Shown: one piece after another, positions 1-8,890 of the stretch
How the letters are laid out: every line of letters starts with the position of its first letter
How positions within the stretch are numbered: the first letter of the stretch is position 1
NCBI GenBank assembly: GCA_036526255.1
Contig: DATCYW010000009.1
Location: forward strand, 41,259 to 105,258
Source of the DNA: Malonomonas sp036526255
GTDB taxonomy: Bacteria > Desulfobacterota > Desulfuromonadia > Desulfuromonadales > Geopsychrobacteraceae
Direction of reading: 5' to 3'
DNA length: 64,000 bases
Program-made: the position numbers and the translations under genes
The notes under the pieces: model-generated
Seen by the model: only the letters and a program-made list of their open reading frames with translations
Database searches by the model: none
Told to the model about the DNA's origin: nothing

Positions 1-1
1 T

Positions 2-823
2 CGGGCGATACTGGAAGAGCTGACCGATCCGCTGATGCACATGTTGCGTAATGCCGTCGATCATGGCATCAAGGAGCGCGGCAAGGTTCTGATCAAGGCC
101 TGGCGCGAGCGCGATCAGGTGCTGATTCAGGTCGCTGATGACGGTTGCGGCATCGATCCGCAGAAAATCTGCCAGCGCGCTCTGGAGCGTAATCTGATCA
201 GCCCGGCTCAGGCTGAAACCATCCGCAATTACGATCTGCTGCAGCTGATCTGCAGCCCCGGTTTTTCCACGGCTGCCGAAGTCAGTGCGACCTCCGGGCG
301 CGGCGTCGGCATGGACGTGGTGAAAACCGCGGTGGAGCGATTGGGCGGGGTGCTGCTGATCGATTCGGTCCTTGGTGAAGGCTCGAAGATCACCATGAAA
401 TTACCTCTTTCCGTGGCGATTATCCGGGTGCTGATGATTGATTGCGCCGAGATGCTGCTAGCGCTGCCGATCACCCGGGTTCTGCAGACCATCGAAATTT
501 TGCCGGAAGAGATCCAGACCAGCGGTAAGCAGCTGGTCATTTCGCACCAGGGGGAACTGCTGCCGCTGTTGTCGTTACGTAAAATCCTCAAGCGGCCGAA
601 GGGGCCGAAGCAAAAGCTGCTGCCGCTGGTGATTACCGAAGTCCTCGGTCGCAAAGTCGGGCTGGTGGTCGATCGGCTGGTTGGACAGCGCGAGGTGTTT
701 GTTCAGCCGTTGCCGACCCCGTTTGAGCGGCTGCGCGGCTGCAGCGGCGGTACCATTCTTGGCGATGGTCGCCTGATGTTTGTTTTCGATCTGCAATCGC
801 TGCTTGAAAAGCGCCGGGGCTAG
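2..823 (+). CDS. cheA: Chemotaxis histidine kinase CheA, C-terminal part (5' end outside window)
   Basis: This is the C-terminal 273 residues of CheA, which autophosphorylates in response to chemoreceptors and passes phosphate to CheY and CheB in the cytoplasm. The frame is open from base 2, so the gene begins upstream. The first residues carry the ATPase N box (HMLRNAVDHG), followed by the G1 box (DDGCGID) and the G2 box (SGRGVGMDVV). From about window residue 135 a CheW-like coupling domain follows, ending near the stop. The P1, P2 and dimerisation domains are not in the window. A CheC-like gene starts 9 bases after the stop, which fits a chemotaxis-type operon. It could equally belong to a CheA-controlled non-motility pathway such as pili or development; the visible part cannot decide. 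Confidence 0.93.
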   Translation, partial: RAILEELTDPLMHMLRNAVDHGIKERGKVLIKAWRERDQVLIQVADDGCGIDPQKICQRALERNLISPAQAETIRNYDLLQLICSPGFSTAAEVSATSGRGVGMDVVKTAVERLGGVLLIDSVLGEGSKITMKLPLSVAIIRVLMIDCAEMLLALPITRVLQTIEILPEEIQTSGKQLVISHQGELLPLLSLRKILKRPKGPKQKLLPLVITEVLGRKVGLVVDRLVGQREVFVQPLPTPFERLRGCSGGTILGDGRLMFVFDLQSLLEKRRG

Positions 824-832
824 GAACTGTTG

Positions 833-1438
833 ATGTGGTGTGAAAAAATCGATCAGCAACTGCGTCAGGAGCTGCAGCGGATCAATCGGTCGGGGATGCA
901 ACAGGCGGTGGAGATGCTTTCGCGACTGCTGCGGCAGCCGGTGTGGATGGAGCTACCGGGCGCTTTAACGGTCGATCAGCTGGCGACCGAGATGGAGCCC
1001 GCTGACCCAGGTCTTGGTCTTTCCCTGGAGATCAACGGTGAACTCAGCGGTGGTATGCTGCTGTTTTTCCCCCGACCGAGTGCGGTCTGGCTCAGCAGCC
1101 AGCTGCTGGGGGCCGACCAGCATGTTGACCTGCTGATAGAGCCGGCTCGTTCTACCCTTCAAGAGGTCGGCAACATTATCGCTTCGGCATTTCTCGCCAG
1201 TCTCGACGATCAACTGCAATTAAGGGCATTGCCTTCTCCGCCGAAAATATCCCTGGCGCCACTGGCAAGGTTGATCTCGCAGCAGCAACCGGAGCGACCG
1301 CTCTCCGCTCCGGTCCTCTGCAGTCGCCTCAGCTGCGCCGCAGATGACGTTATTCCTCTGCAGCTCAGCATCTATCTGTTCCCCGCCATCAACTCCCTTG
1401 AGCTGCTGCTGGCGCGGGTCTCTGGCGAAAATTCCTAA
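833..1438 (+). CDS. CheC/CheX-like phosphatase family protein
   Basis: A 201-residue cytoplasmic protein resembling the CheC/CheX/FliY group, which removes phosphate from CheY-type response regulators. Around residues 104-130 it has the family signature: a Ser, then Glu-x-x-Asn (STLQEVGN), and a Pro about 22 residues further on. Only one copy of the motif is clear, as in CheX or single-site CheC. I chose the ATG at 833, although a TTG immediately before it (830) is in frame. It lies 9 bases after cheA, so it is probably co-transcribed and would dampen the output of that kinase. The assignment rests on a short motif and on context; overall similarity to characterised CheC cannot be judged here. 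Confidence 0.7.
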   Translation: MWCEKIDQQLRQELQRINRSGMQQAVEMLSRLLRQPVWMELPGALTVDQLATEMEPADPGLGLSLEINGELSGGMLLFFPRPSAVWLSSQLLGADQHVDLLIEPARSTLQEVGNIIASAFLASLDDQLQLRALPSPPKISLAPLARLISQQQPERPLSAPVLCSRLSCAADDVIPLQLSIYLFPAINSLELLLARVSGENS

Positions 1439-1505
1439 GTCTATCTCTGTCACGTAAAAACTGTTAGAATCGCGCTTTCATCAATTGACCGGAGGTCACT
1501 TCATC

Positions 1506-2270
1506 ATGCGGATCAAGCTCTTTTTCGTGCTGTTTCTCTGCCTGCTGCCAACCATGAGTGTTGCAGCGAACACCAGCCTCAGCGATGTGATTCGAACTCT
1601 CGAGACCCCTTTTCAGCCGTCTGGTTCCGGTGGTGGCGGGACAATCGAAGATTTTCAGGCCGAGTTTTTTCAAGAATCACAGATCGCTTCGCTCGACCGG
1701 GTGCAGCGCGGCGAAGGGAACGTCACCTTCAGGTTCGTCAGCCATGGTCGTGACCGGGTGCCGCAGGCCATGTTCCGTTGGGAGTACCGCCGGCCGGATA
1801 TTCAGGAGATCGTCTCCGACGGCCGGACCCTGTGGGTCTATCTGCCGGAGAATCGTCAGGTCATCGAAAGCGACATCACCGAGGTTTCGCTGCGCCAGAG
1901 CGACAATCCGATCACTTTTCTCAGTGGTCTGGGCAACCTGTCGCGCGACTTCAACATTCGCTGGGGCGCTCCGAACAGCGACCGCGATGGCAATTACATC
2001 CTTGACCTGCAGCCGCGGCGCGGTTCGCAGTTGATTCAAACCCTGCAGATTGTTGTCGATCGCGACGCGGTCAGCGATTATCACAACAAACAGACCGGCC
2101 GGCTGTTTCCGATCCTGGCCACCCGGGTAACCGACCCGAACGGCAACCAGACCAGCATCGAGTTTCGTGAAATCCGCGTCAATCGCAACATCTCCGAACG
2201 GTTTTTCGCGTTTCGAACTCCGGCCGGGGTTGAAGTGGTGCGTCCGAGCGGCGATCAGTTGGGTTATTGA
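1506..2270 (+). CDS. lolA: Outer-membrane lipoprotein carrier LolA
   Basis: A 254-residue periplasmic chaperone that takes mature lipoproteins from the LolCDE transporter and hands them to the outer-membrane acceptor. The N-terminus is a typical signal peptide (MRIKLFFVLFLCLLP, cleavage after about residue 22). The body shows LolA family features: a segment ending RWEYRRP, then a glycine/aspartate turn and LWVYLPENRQV. A GGAGG at 1491-1495 lies 10 bases before the ATG at 1506, so the longer in-frame TTG at 1485, which precedes that site, is rejected. The protein is somewhat longer than the roughly 200 residues of E. coli LolA. It is the last gene before a strong terminator. Confidence 0.85.
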   Translation: MRIKLFFVLFLCLLPTMSVAANTSLSDVIRTLETPFQPSGSGGGGTIEDFQAEFFQESQIASLDRVQRGEGNVTFRFVSHGRDRVPQAMFRWEYRRPDIQEIVSDGRTLWVYLPENRQVIESDITEVSLRQSDNPITFLSGLGNLSRDFNIRWGAPNSDRDGNYILDLQPRRGSQLIQTLQIVVDRDAVSDYHNKQTGRLFPILATRVTDPNGNQTSIEFREIRVNRNISERFFAFRTPAGVEVVRPSGDQLGY

Positions 2271-2300
2271 TTCTTTTCTGCTGGACTGCAAAAGAATTAA

Positions 2301-2334
2301 ACCGCTCCGGGAGTTTCTTCCCGGAGCGGTTTTG
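2301..2334 (+). terminator. Rho-independent terminator after lolA
   Basis: A perfect 12-bp GC-rich stem (2301-2312 pairing with 2319-2330, starting ACCGCTCCGGGA) closes a six-base loop and is followed by TTTG. It sits 30 bases after the lolA stop and ends the cheA-cheC-lolA unit. Confidence 0.85.
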
Positions 2335-2387
2335 TGCTATAAGCGACTGTTTTTCACAGGGTTAAACTGAACGAGAGGAGAAGCGAC

Positions 2388-2873
2388 ATGCCAAGTTTCG
2401 ATATCGTATCCAAGGTGGATTTTCAGGAAGTTGACAACGCCGTCAATCAGGCGATTAAAGAGGTTGGTCAGCGTTACGATTTCAAAGGGACAGAAAACGA
2501 ACTGACCCTGACCGATGAGTGTCTGACGATTCTGGCGGCTGACGAGTATAAGCTGCAAGCGATTAAGGAGATCCTGATCGCCAAGCTGGTGCGGCGCAAT
2601 GTGTCGCCGAAATGTTTTGATTATGGCAAAGAAGAATCCGCTTCCCACGGTGCTGTGCGGGTCAAGGCCGCTATGGTGCAGGGGATCAGCAAGGAGAAGG
2701 GCAAAGAGATCATAAAGCTGATCAAGGAGAGCAAACTCAAGGTTCAGGCGCAGATCATGGAAGACCAGGTGCGGGTCTCCGGCAAGAAGATCGATGATCT
2801 GCAGGAAGTGATGCAGCTGCTCAAAGGCAAAGACCTGGACATCGAACTGCAGTACGAAAACCTGCGGTCCTAG
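2388..2873 (+). CDS. yajQ: YajQ family nucleotide-binding protein
   Basis: A 161-residue cytoplasmic protein of the YajQ (UPF0234/DUF520) family. The whole length matches the family: the N-terminal MPSFDIVSKVD, the RYDFKG segment at about residue 29 and a C-terminal ELQYENLR. Members form two ferredoxin-like folds and bind nucleotides; in some plant pathogens YajQ proteins are cyclic di-GMP receptors. No enzymatic residues are evident. AGAGGAG lies just upstream of the ATG. The gene follows the lolA terminator and precedes rimO by 51 bases, so it may be read alone or with rimO. A role in c-di-GMP signalling would be inference; a PilZ protein is encoded elsewhere in the window. Confidence 0.93.
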   Translation: MPSFDIVSKVDFQEVDNAVNQAIKEVGQRYDFKGTENELTLTDECLTILAADEYKLQAIKEILIAKLVRRNVSPKCFDYGKEESASHGAVRVKAAMVQGISKEKGKEIIKLIKESKLKVQAQIMEDQVRVSGKKIDDLQEVMQLLKGKDLDIELQYENLRS

Positions 2874-2924
2874 GCCGCGACAGGGCATTGCAAAAAACGC
2901 AATTCAACAACAGGAAACAGTTAC

Positions 2925-4271
2925 GTGGATAAATTTAAAGTCAGTCTGGTCAGCCTCGGTTGTCCGAAAAATCTGGTCGATGCCGAGGTGATGCTCGGAC
3001 ATCTGCCGCCCGACCGTTACGAAATCATCACTGACGACAGTCAGGCTGATATCATCGTCGTCAACACCTGCTCCTTTATCAACGATGCCAAGGAAGAGTC
3101 GGTCGACACTATTCTTGAGGTCGCCGACTACAAGCAGCAGGGCAACTGCAAACTGCTGGTGGTGACCGGCTGTTTGCCGCAGCGCTACAAGGATGAACTG
3201 CGCGAGCAGCTGCCCGAGGTTGACCTGTTCATGGGCACCGCCGAAGCTCCGCGAATTGTCGAACTGATCGAGCGGCAGCTGCAGCTGGATGCTCCCAGCG
3301 TCGAGATCGGGGTTCCCGACTATCTCTATGACCACGCGACGCCACGGGTCAATTCCACCCCTTTTTACAGCAGCTACATCAAGATCGCCGACGGCTGCGC
3401 CAACCACTGTTCGTACTGCATCATCCCGCAGCTGCGCGGTACGCTGCGCTCGCGCAGTATCGACTCAGTGGTTCAGGAAGCGCAGAATCTGGCCGCCAAA
3501 GAGGTGCGCGAGATCAATCTGATTGCCCAGGACATCACCGCGTACGGGATGGACCGTGCGGATGGCGCGACCATTGAAAAGTTGCTGAAAGAGCTGGTAA
3601 AGGTCGATGGGATTGACTGGATTCGCCTTCTCTATGCCTATCCGGACGGTGTTTCCGATGAATTGATCGATCTTATCGCGACGGAACCGAAGATCTGCAA
3701 CTATCTGGATATTCCAATCCAGCATATCGACGATCAGATTCTTGCTGAAATGAACCGTCGGGTCGGCGAACAGCAGGTACGTGATTTGCTGAAAAAGCTG
3801 CGCGAAAAAATCCCTGATCTGACCCTGCGGACCTCCTTTATTGTCGGTTTCCCCGGCGAAACCCGCGAACAGTTCGACAAGCTGCTGCAGTTTGTCGAAG
3901 AGGGGCATTTCGAGCGGGTCGGCGTATTCCGCTATTCGCGTGAAGAAGGAACAGCAGCGGCAACTTTGTCGAATCAGGTGCCGGCGCAAACCAAAAAGGG
4001 GCGGTTGAATCGGCTGATGAAGGCCCAGGCGCGGGTCTCTTTTGCGAAGAATCGTGCTCTGATCGGCCGGACCGAAACGGTGCTGGTCGAAGGTTTCAGC
4101 GAAGAGACCGACCTGTTGCTCAAAGGGCGCAGCGTCCGGCAGGCGCCGGATGTCGACGGACAGTACCTGATCACCGCCGGACAGGCCAATATCGGCCAAC
4201 TGGTGCAGTTGAAGATCACCGATTCTTCTGAATACGACCTGATCGGTGAAATCGTCGAAGAAACGGAGTAA
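2925..4271 (+). CDS. rimO: Ribosomal protein S12 methylthiotransferase RimO
   Basis: A 448-residue radical-SAM enzyme that adds a methylthio group to the conserved aspartate of ribosomal protein uS12. The N-terminal MTTase domain has its three cluster cysteines at residues 13, 49 and 83 (GCPKN, NTCSF, TGCLP). The radical-SAM cluster motif CANHCSYC gives Cys158, Cys162 and Cys165. A C-terminal TRAM domain occupies roughly residues 375-445. The LVSLGCPKNLVDAE signature separates RimO from the tRNA-modifying MiaB. The start is GTG, placed after AACAGGAAACAG. Length is normal for the family. Confidence 0.95.
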   Translation: MDKFKVSLVSLGCPKNLVDAEVMLGHLPPDRYEIITDDSQADIIVVNTCSFINDAKEESVDTILEVADYKQQGNCKLLVVTGCLPQRYKDELREQLPEVDLFMGTAEAPRIVELIERQLQLDAPSVEIGVPDYLYDHATPRVNSTPFYSSYIKIADGCANHCSYCIIPQLRGTLRSRSIDSVVQEAQNLAAKEVREINLIAQDITAYGMDRADGATIEKLLKELVKVDGIDWIRLLYAYPDGVSDELIDLIATEPKICNYLDIPIQHIDDQILAEMNRRVGEQQVRDLLKKLREKIPDLTLRTSFIVGFPGETREQFDKLLQFVEEGHFERVGVFRYSREEGTAAATLSNQVPAQTKKGRLNRLMKAQARVSFAKNRALIGRTETVLVEGFSEETDLLLKGRSVRQAPDVDGQYLITAGQANIGQLVQLKITDSSEYDLIGEIVEETE

Positions 4272-4374
4272 TTCGCTTGCCAGCCGCGGATTGCCACAAT
4301 TTAGTGGTATGTTTAGCGGGTTATCTGAGTCCCATCTGCGTTGATCGCTGAGGAACTCCGCTAGGGAGGTAGAA

Positions 4375-4830
4375 GTGAAGTATCTGTTGGCTGGACTGCT
4401 GTTACTGCTGGCGTCCTGTGCGCCACCGAAAAGCGCCAGGCAGACCGCTGTCGACCAGTTATTGCCGCAGCTTTCGCAGCTGCCGGGCGCGGTTGTTGCT
4501 GCCACTGAACCCCCCAGCTTCAGCTATCCTGATCAAGTGATGTTCGGCAGCTATGCGGTTCTGCCGATGCCGGGCGGTCCGAAGCTGCTCAACCCGCTGG
4601 CCGTCTTTTTGAAACAACATCCCCAGCTGCGCTGGCAGGTCGATGTCAGAGCGCAGACCGGTTACGGTGTTGAGTACGATCAGTCGCTGGCCGAAAAGCG
4701 CAGCGAACTGCTGGCGACCTACCTGCTCAGCAAAGGGGTGGCGCTGCAGGGCCTGTATTTTCAGCCTGTCGCCGCATCAGGCGACCAGCTGGTATTTACC
4801 CTGAAGCCAGATGAGGCGACATCCAACTAA
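4375..4830 (+). CDS. OmpA-like-domain lipoprotein
   Basis: A 151-residue predicted lipoprotein. It has a short signal peptide ending in a lipobox (LLASC, Cys at residue 15), then a linker, then a region from about residue 55 resembling the OmpA/Pal peptidoglycan-binding fold. That region has an LNPLAVFLKQHPQ helix and a DQSLAEKRSELLATYLLSKGV segment, the characteristic 'SxxRAxxVxxYL' helix. The start is GTG with GGGAGG seven bases upstream. It likely tethers the outer membrane to the cell wall. It lies 17 bases before the nucleotidyltransferase gene and is probably co-transcribed with it. The specific role is unknown. Confidence 0.7.
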   Translation: MKYLLAGLLLLLASCAPPKSARQTAVDQLLPQLSQLPGAVVAATEPPSFSYPDQVMFGSYAVLPMPGGPKLLNPLAVFLKQHPQLRWQVDVRAQTGYGVEYDQSLAEKRSELLATYLLSKGVALQGLYFQPVAASGDQLVFTLKPDEATSN

Positions 4831-4847
4831 ATCCTCCGGAGGGTCCA

Positions 4848-5843
4848 ATGAAAGCAATTCTGCCCGTGGCCGGCAAGGGCACCCGCCTGCGCCCACACAC
4901 CCACACCAAAGCCAAATCGCTGGTGCATGTTGCCGGCAAGACCGTTCTGGAGCATATCATCGATCGGCTGCTGGTGGTCGAGGTCGACGAATTCATCTTC
5001 ATTGTTGATGAGAACGGCCAGCAGATCAGCAACTTCATGCAGCGCAAGTTCCCCCATCTCAAATGCCACTACCTGATTCAGAAAGAGCGCCTCGGTCCGG
5101 CACATGCCGTCGCTCTGGCCGCGCCGGTGGTCAACGAGGGGGATGACCTGCTGGTGGTCTTTAACGACACGATCTTTGTTGCCGATTTGGCCAAGATTCC
5201 GGAACTTTGCGCGGGTGCGGACGGACTGATCTATTCGAAAGAGGTCGAGGATTACCAGCGCTTCGGCGTCAACGTCGTCCGTGACGGCTTCATCGTCGAT
5301 ATGGTCGAAAAGCCGGATACGCCGATCTCCCGGCTGGCCCAGGTCGGTCTTTACTATCTGAAGGATGGAGCCGGGTTTTTGCGCTTCATCGGGGAAACCA
5401 TCGCCGCCGGAGAGACGGTCAAAGGCGAATACTACCTGCCGTCGGTTTTCATGCGGATGATCGCCGCGGGCAAGCTGCTCAAGGCGCCGGAGATTGACGA
5501 CTGGCTCGATTGCGGCAAGCCGGAAACGCTGCTCGAAACCAACCGCTTTCTGCTGCAGGGGCGGCATCATAATCACGGCGAAGCGATCAACACTGTGCTG
5601 ATCGAGCCGGTGCATATCGAGCGCGGGGCGCTGGTTAAAAATTCGATTATCGGCCCGAACGTCTCGATTGCCGCCGGTAGTGTGGTCGAATCGAGCGTCA
5701 TCCGCAACTCGATCCTCAATGCCGAAAACAAGGTCAGCAACATGATTCTCGATCATTCACTGCTCGGTGATTCTGTCAGCCTGATCGGTTCGCCGCGCAA
5801 GATGAATATCGGTGACCACTCTCACATCGAAATGGACCAGTAG
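4848..5843 (+). CDS. Sugar-phosphate nucleotidyltransferase
   Basis: A 331-residue cytoplasmic enzyme expected to transfer a nucleoside monophosphate to a sugar 1-phosphate. The N-terminal Rossmann-like domain starts with the signature MKAILPVAGKGTRLRPHTHT (GxGxRLRP). A lysine follows in the KPD segment at about residue 150 (VEKPDTPISR). The C-terminal part (residues 245-325) has hexapeptide-like repeats (LVKNSIIGPNVSIAAGS) typical of a left-handed beta-helix, as in bifunctional or DesD-type transferases. The sugar and nucleotide specificity cannot be read from the sequence; dTTP and glucose 1-phosphate are one possibility. GGAGG precedes the ATG. No other sugar-nucleotide genes are adjacent. 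Confidence 0.88.
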   Translation: MKAILPVAGKGTRLRPHTHTKAKSLVHVAGKTVLEHIIDRLLVVEVDEFIFIVDENGQQISNFMQRKFPHLKCHYLIQKERLGPAHAVALAAPVVNEGDDLLVVFNDTIFVADLAKIPELCAGADGLIYSKEVEDYQRFGVNVVRDGFIVDMVEKPDTPISRLAQVGLYYLKDGAGFLRFIGETIAAGETVKGEYYLPSVFMRMIAAGKLLKAPEIDDWLDCGKPETLLETNRFLLQGRHHNHGEAINTVLIEPVHIERGALVKNSIIGPNVSIAAGSVVESSVIRNSILNAENKVSNMILDHSLLGDSVSLIGSPRKMNIGDHSHIEMDQ

Positions 5844-5963
5844 CGGGAGGGGCTGCGGAGTAGCTGGCGCTACACCTCGCTCCGAAGTTTGCGGGCGCCT
5901 TGTATCTGAAGCTTTTTACACAGCCCTTTATCCGGTTGTTGAATTTATTGGAAAAGCGTTTTT

Positions 5964-7556
5964 ATGGAATATCAACAGTACCTGCCTTATCTGATCCCGC
6001 CGCTGCTTGGCGCTTTCATCGGTTATGTGACCAACTACATCGCCATCCGCATGCTGTTCCGGCCGCTTAAGCCATGGCGGATTTTTGGGCTGCGGCTGCC
6101 GCTGACGCCGGGGATTATCCCGTCCAAGCGGGGCGAGCTGGCGCAGAAGATGGGCGATATGGTCGGCGACCACCTGCTCACCGCCGATGATGTTGGCCGC
6201 GCCTTCGCCAAGGATTCGGTGCAGCGCGAACTGCGGCTGGCGGTGACCGACAAGCTGGGGGTGTTTCTCGACCGCGAACTGGGTCCGCTCGAAACGCTGG
6301 TGCCGGACCGGTTTCGCGGCCGCTTTCGCGAAGTGGTCGATCTGCTGCGGGCAAAACTGGTCAAGCTGATTTTCGCCTACCTGCAGAGTGACGAGTTTGA
6401 AACCAGGCTGCGCAGTTATCTGCAGCGGCAGGGGGATCAGCTGCTGGCGCGCGATCTGTCCAGTTTCCTCACCCCGGACCGTTATCGCGCCATTCAGCTG
6501 CATCTTGACGGCAAGCTAAGCAGCTTTATCCAGTCGCCGCAGATGGCCGACATGGTCGGTAACTATATCGATCGTAAAACCGAAAAACTGCTCGCCAACG
6601 AACGGCCGCTGCGCGAACTGCTCCCCGCCGATTTGATTGAACTGCTGCTGTCCCAGCTGGAAAAAGAGCTGCCGCCGCTGGTTGAAAAGTTCGGCGGGAT
6701 GCTGCATGACCCGCAGTTCCGGGCGCGGCTGGTGAAAAAAGGGCAGGCGGCCATCGATTCCTTCCTCGACTCGCTGGGTGGATTGGCCGGCTTGCTCAGC
6801 GGCTTTATGGACCTGAATAAGATCTACGCCAAAATCCCTGAATTTCTTGATAAAGCCGGAGACGAGATTGCCGGCTGGCTGCAGGAAGAGAAGACCCAGC
6901 GCCAGCTTGCTGGCATGTTGCGCGAGCGGGTTGACGGGCTGCTCGATCGTTCGCTGGCCAGCTATCTGGAGAACATGCCCTACGAAAAGGTCAACGGCGT
7001 GCGCCAGTTTATCCGCGGCCAGGTGGTCACGGCGGTACAGTCACGGCGCACCGTCGACACGGCGCTGATCCTGACCGAGAGTGCCATCGATCGACTTAAG
7101 GACCGTTCCTTTGATAATCTGTTAAAAAGCAGCCTGCCTGACGGTGGGGTGGAAAAGCTGCGCCAGCAACTGGCCGACAAGCTGCTGGAAGTGCTGCGTT
7201 CACCGCAGGCGCGTGCGGCGTTGGAAAACGTGCTGCGGGAGAAAAGTGAAGACTGGCTGTACCGCAAGCCGCTTGGCCTGCTGTCGGCAAAAATCCCTGC
7301 CGACCTGCGCCGCGAGCTGGAAACCGGGCTTTGCCAGCTGGTTGAAGAGCTGCTGAAGAAGGAAGCGCCGCGGCTGGTGGAAACCTTGAACGTGCAGCGG
7401 ATGGTCGAAGAGAAGGTCAACAGCCTTGATCTGCTGCAGGTCGAGGGGCTGTTGATGGGGATCATGAAGGAGCAGTTCAAGTACATCAACCTGTTCGGCG
7501 CGCTGCTCGGCTTTTTGATCGGGCTGATGAACCTGCTGGCATTGCGCTTCATGTAG
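5964..7556 (+). CDS. DUF445 family membrane protein
   Basis: A 530-residue member of the DUF445 (YheB/YjiN-like) family of unknown function. The N-terminus has one hydrophobic segment (about residues 8-28) with the family signature GYVTNYIAIRMLFRP, then RLPLTPGIIPSKRGELA. A long, mostly helical, charged cytoplasmic or periplasmic region follows, and a second membrane segment lies at the very C-terminus (about residues 505-528). The two ends would place the long middle part on one side of the inner membrane. A 120-base gap with a small GTAGC/GCTAC hairpin separates it from the transferase gene. I assign no biochemical role. Confidence 0.85.
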   Translation: MEYQQYLPYLIPPLLGAFIGYVTNYIAIRMLFRPLKPWRIFGLRLPLTPGIIPSKRGELAQKMGDMVGDHLLTADDVGRAFAKDSVQRELRLAVTDKLGVFLDRELGPLETLVPDRFRGRFREVVDLLRAKLVKLIFAYLQSDEFETRLRSYLQRQGDQLLARDLSSFLTPDRYRAIQLHLDGKLSSFIQSPQMADMVGNYIDRKTEKLLANERPLRELLPADLIELLLSQLEKELPPLVEKFGGMLHDPQFRARLVKKGQAAIDSFLDSLGGLAGLLSGFMDLNKIYAKIPEFLDKAGDEIAGWLQEEKTQRQLAGMLRERVDGLLDRSLASYLENMPYEKVNGVRQFIRGQVVTAVQSRRTVDTALILTESAIDRLKDRSFDNLLKSSLPDGGVEKLRQQLADKLLEVLRSPQARAALENVLREKSEDWLYRKPLGLLSAKIPADLRRELETGLCQLVEELLKKEAPRLVETLNVQRMVEEKVNSLDLLQVEGLLMGIMKEQFKYINLFGALLGFLIGLMNLLALRFM

Positions 7557-7580
7557 CAGCGTTTAGATTGGAGGTAAATT

Positions 7581-8051
7581 ATGCAACGGGCAACTTTTGC
7601 TGCGGGCTGTTTCTGGGGGGTGGAAGAGGCCTTCCGCACGCTGGACGGGGTTATGAAAACCGCGGTCGGCTATATGGGTGGCGCGACCGAAAATCCGACT
7701 TATCAGCAGGTCTGCACCGGCGAAACCGGCCACGCCGAAGTGGTTCAGCTTGAATATGATCCGGCCCTGATCAGTTATCAGCAGCTGCTCGAATGTTTCT
7801 GGCGCAAGCATAATCCAACCTGTCTCAACTTTCAGGGGTGGGATGTCGGTAGCCAGTACCGCTCGGCGATCTTCTATCACAGCGAGGACCAGCGCTGCCA
7901 GGCGCAAGAATCAATGGCTGCGCTGGACGCCTCTGGACAATACGAGGCCCCGGTTGTGACGGAAATAACCCCAGCCGGGCCATTCTGGCTGGCAGAAGAC
8001 TATCATCAGCAATATATCCTCAAGCAGCAACCTGGCTACAGCTGTTCATAA
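7581..8051 (+). CDS. msrA: Peptide methionine (S)-S-oxide reductase MsrA
   Basis: A 156-residue enzyme that repairs oxidised methionine (the S epimer) using thioredoxin. The catalytic motif GCFWG is at residues 9-13, with the nucleophile Cys10. The rest is standard: a glycine-rich VGYMGG loop, the GHAEVV motif (residues about 51-56) and the RSAIFYHS stretch. A C-terminal cysteine in GYSCS can act as the resolving thiol. AGGTAAATT lies before the ATG. A permease gene begins shortly after the stop; the two may share a transcript but have no obvious functional link. Confidence 0.96.
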   Translation: MQRATFAAGCFWGVEEAFRTLDGVMKTAVGYMGGATENPTYQQVCTGETGHAEVVQLEYDPALISYQQLLECFWRKHNPTCLNFQGWDVGSQYRSAIFYHSEDQRCQAQESMAALDASGQYEAPVVTEITPAGPFWLAEDYHQQYILKQQPGYSCS

Positions 8052-8123
8052 CGGAGCCGACCAATCTTTCGCCGTCTGACCCAGTTACCGCGCCTGACCG
8101 ACCTGCTGCAGCTCGCCGCGTTT

Positions 8124-8867
8124 GTGTTGCTGGCGGGCGGTTGCGCCTGGGGGCTGCTGCAGGGTGCAGAGAACCTTGGCTACAATTGGCACTGGGCGCG
8201 GGTGCCACGCTACCTGCTGCTGCACACCGAGCAGGGCTGGCAGGCCGGGCCGCTGCTGCAGGGGTTGTGGTTGACCCTGGAAATCACCGCCATCAGCCTG
8301 CTGCTTTCAATGGTTATCGGTCTGCTGACGGCGTTGATGCGCCTGGCGAACAGCCCGATGGCGCGCGGCATAGCCAGGGTCTATCTGGAGCTGATCCGCA
8401 ATACCCCGCTATTGATTCAGATTTTCATCATCTACTTCGTCTTTGCGCCGATTCTCGATCTCGGCCGCTTCAGTTCTGCGGTGCTGGCGCTGAGCCTGTT
8501 TGAAGGCGCCTACGCCTCGGAGATCATCCGTGCCGGCATTCTGGCGATCCCCCGTGGCCAGTGGGAGGCCTCTGTCTCGCTCGGTTTGACCAATGCCCAG
8601 GGGTATCGCTGGATCATTTTGCCGCAGGCGCTGCGCCAGATGATTCCACCGTTGACCAGTCAGGGGATTTCGCTGGTCAAGGATTCAGCGCTGGTTTCGA
8701 CCATCGCCATCTACGATCTGACCATGCAGGGGCAGCAGATTATCGCCGAAACCTTTCTGACCTTCGAAATCTGGTTTACGGTGGCGGCGATCTACCTGGC
8801 GGTCACCATCACGCTGTCCTTTCTGGTAAGCTATCTGGAGCGTTGGCTGGTGGTTTATAAAATTTAA
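8124..8867 (+). CDS. Amino-acid ABC transporter permease (start uncertain)
   Basis: A polar amino-acid importer permease of the HisM/GlnP type, with about five membrane segments. The cytoplasmic EAA loop is clear (EASVSLGLTNAQGYRW, then LPQALRQ at about residue 163). The GTG at 8124 is the first conventional start but cuts into the first hydrophobic segment. The frame is open and protein-like back to 8052, reading FRRLTQLPRL, much as the sister permease begins. A GGAG at 8053-8056 lies seven bases before an ATC at 8064, so initiation at that rare codon is a real possibility. It is followed by the binding protein and a second permease. No ATP-binding subunit is encoded nearby. Confidence 0.85.
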   Translation: MLLAGGCAWGLLQGAENLGYNWHWARVPRYLLLHTEQGWQAGPLLQGLWLTLEITAISLLLSMVIGLLTALMRLANSPMARGIARVYLELIRNTPLLIQIFIIYFVFAPILDLGRFSSAVLALSLFEGAYASEIIRAGILAIPRGQWEASVSLGLTNAQGYRWIILPQALRQMIPPLTSQGISLVKDSALVSTIAIYDLTMQGQQIIAETFLTFEIWFTVAAIYLAVTITLSFLVSYLERWLVVYKI

Positions 8868-8890
8868 ATGTTCTGCACAAGGAGATGGTT

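Noticed and set aside
5844..5963. Small GTAGC/GCTAC hairpin before the DUF445 gene
   Set aside because: Too short and without a T-run to be a terminator; no riboswitch pattern fits.
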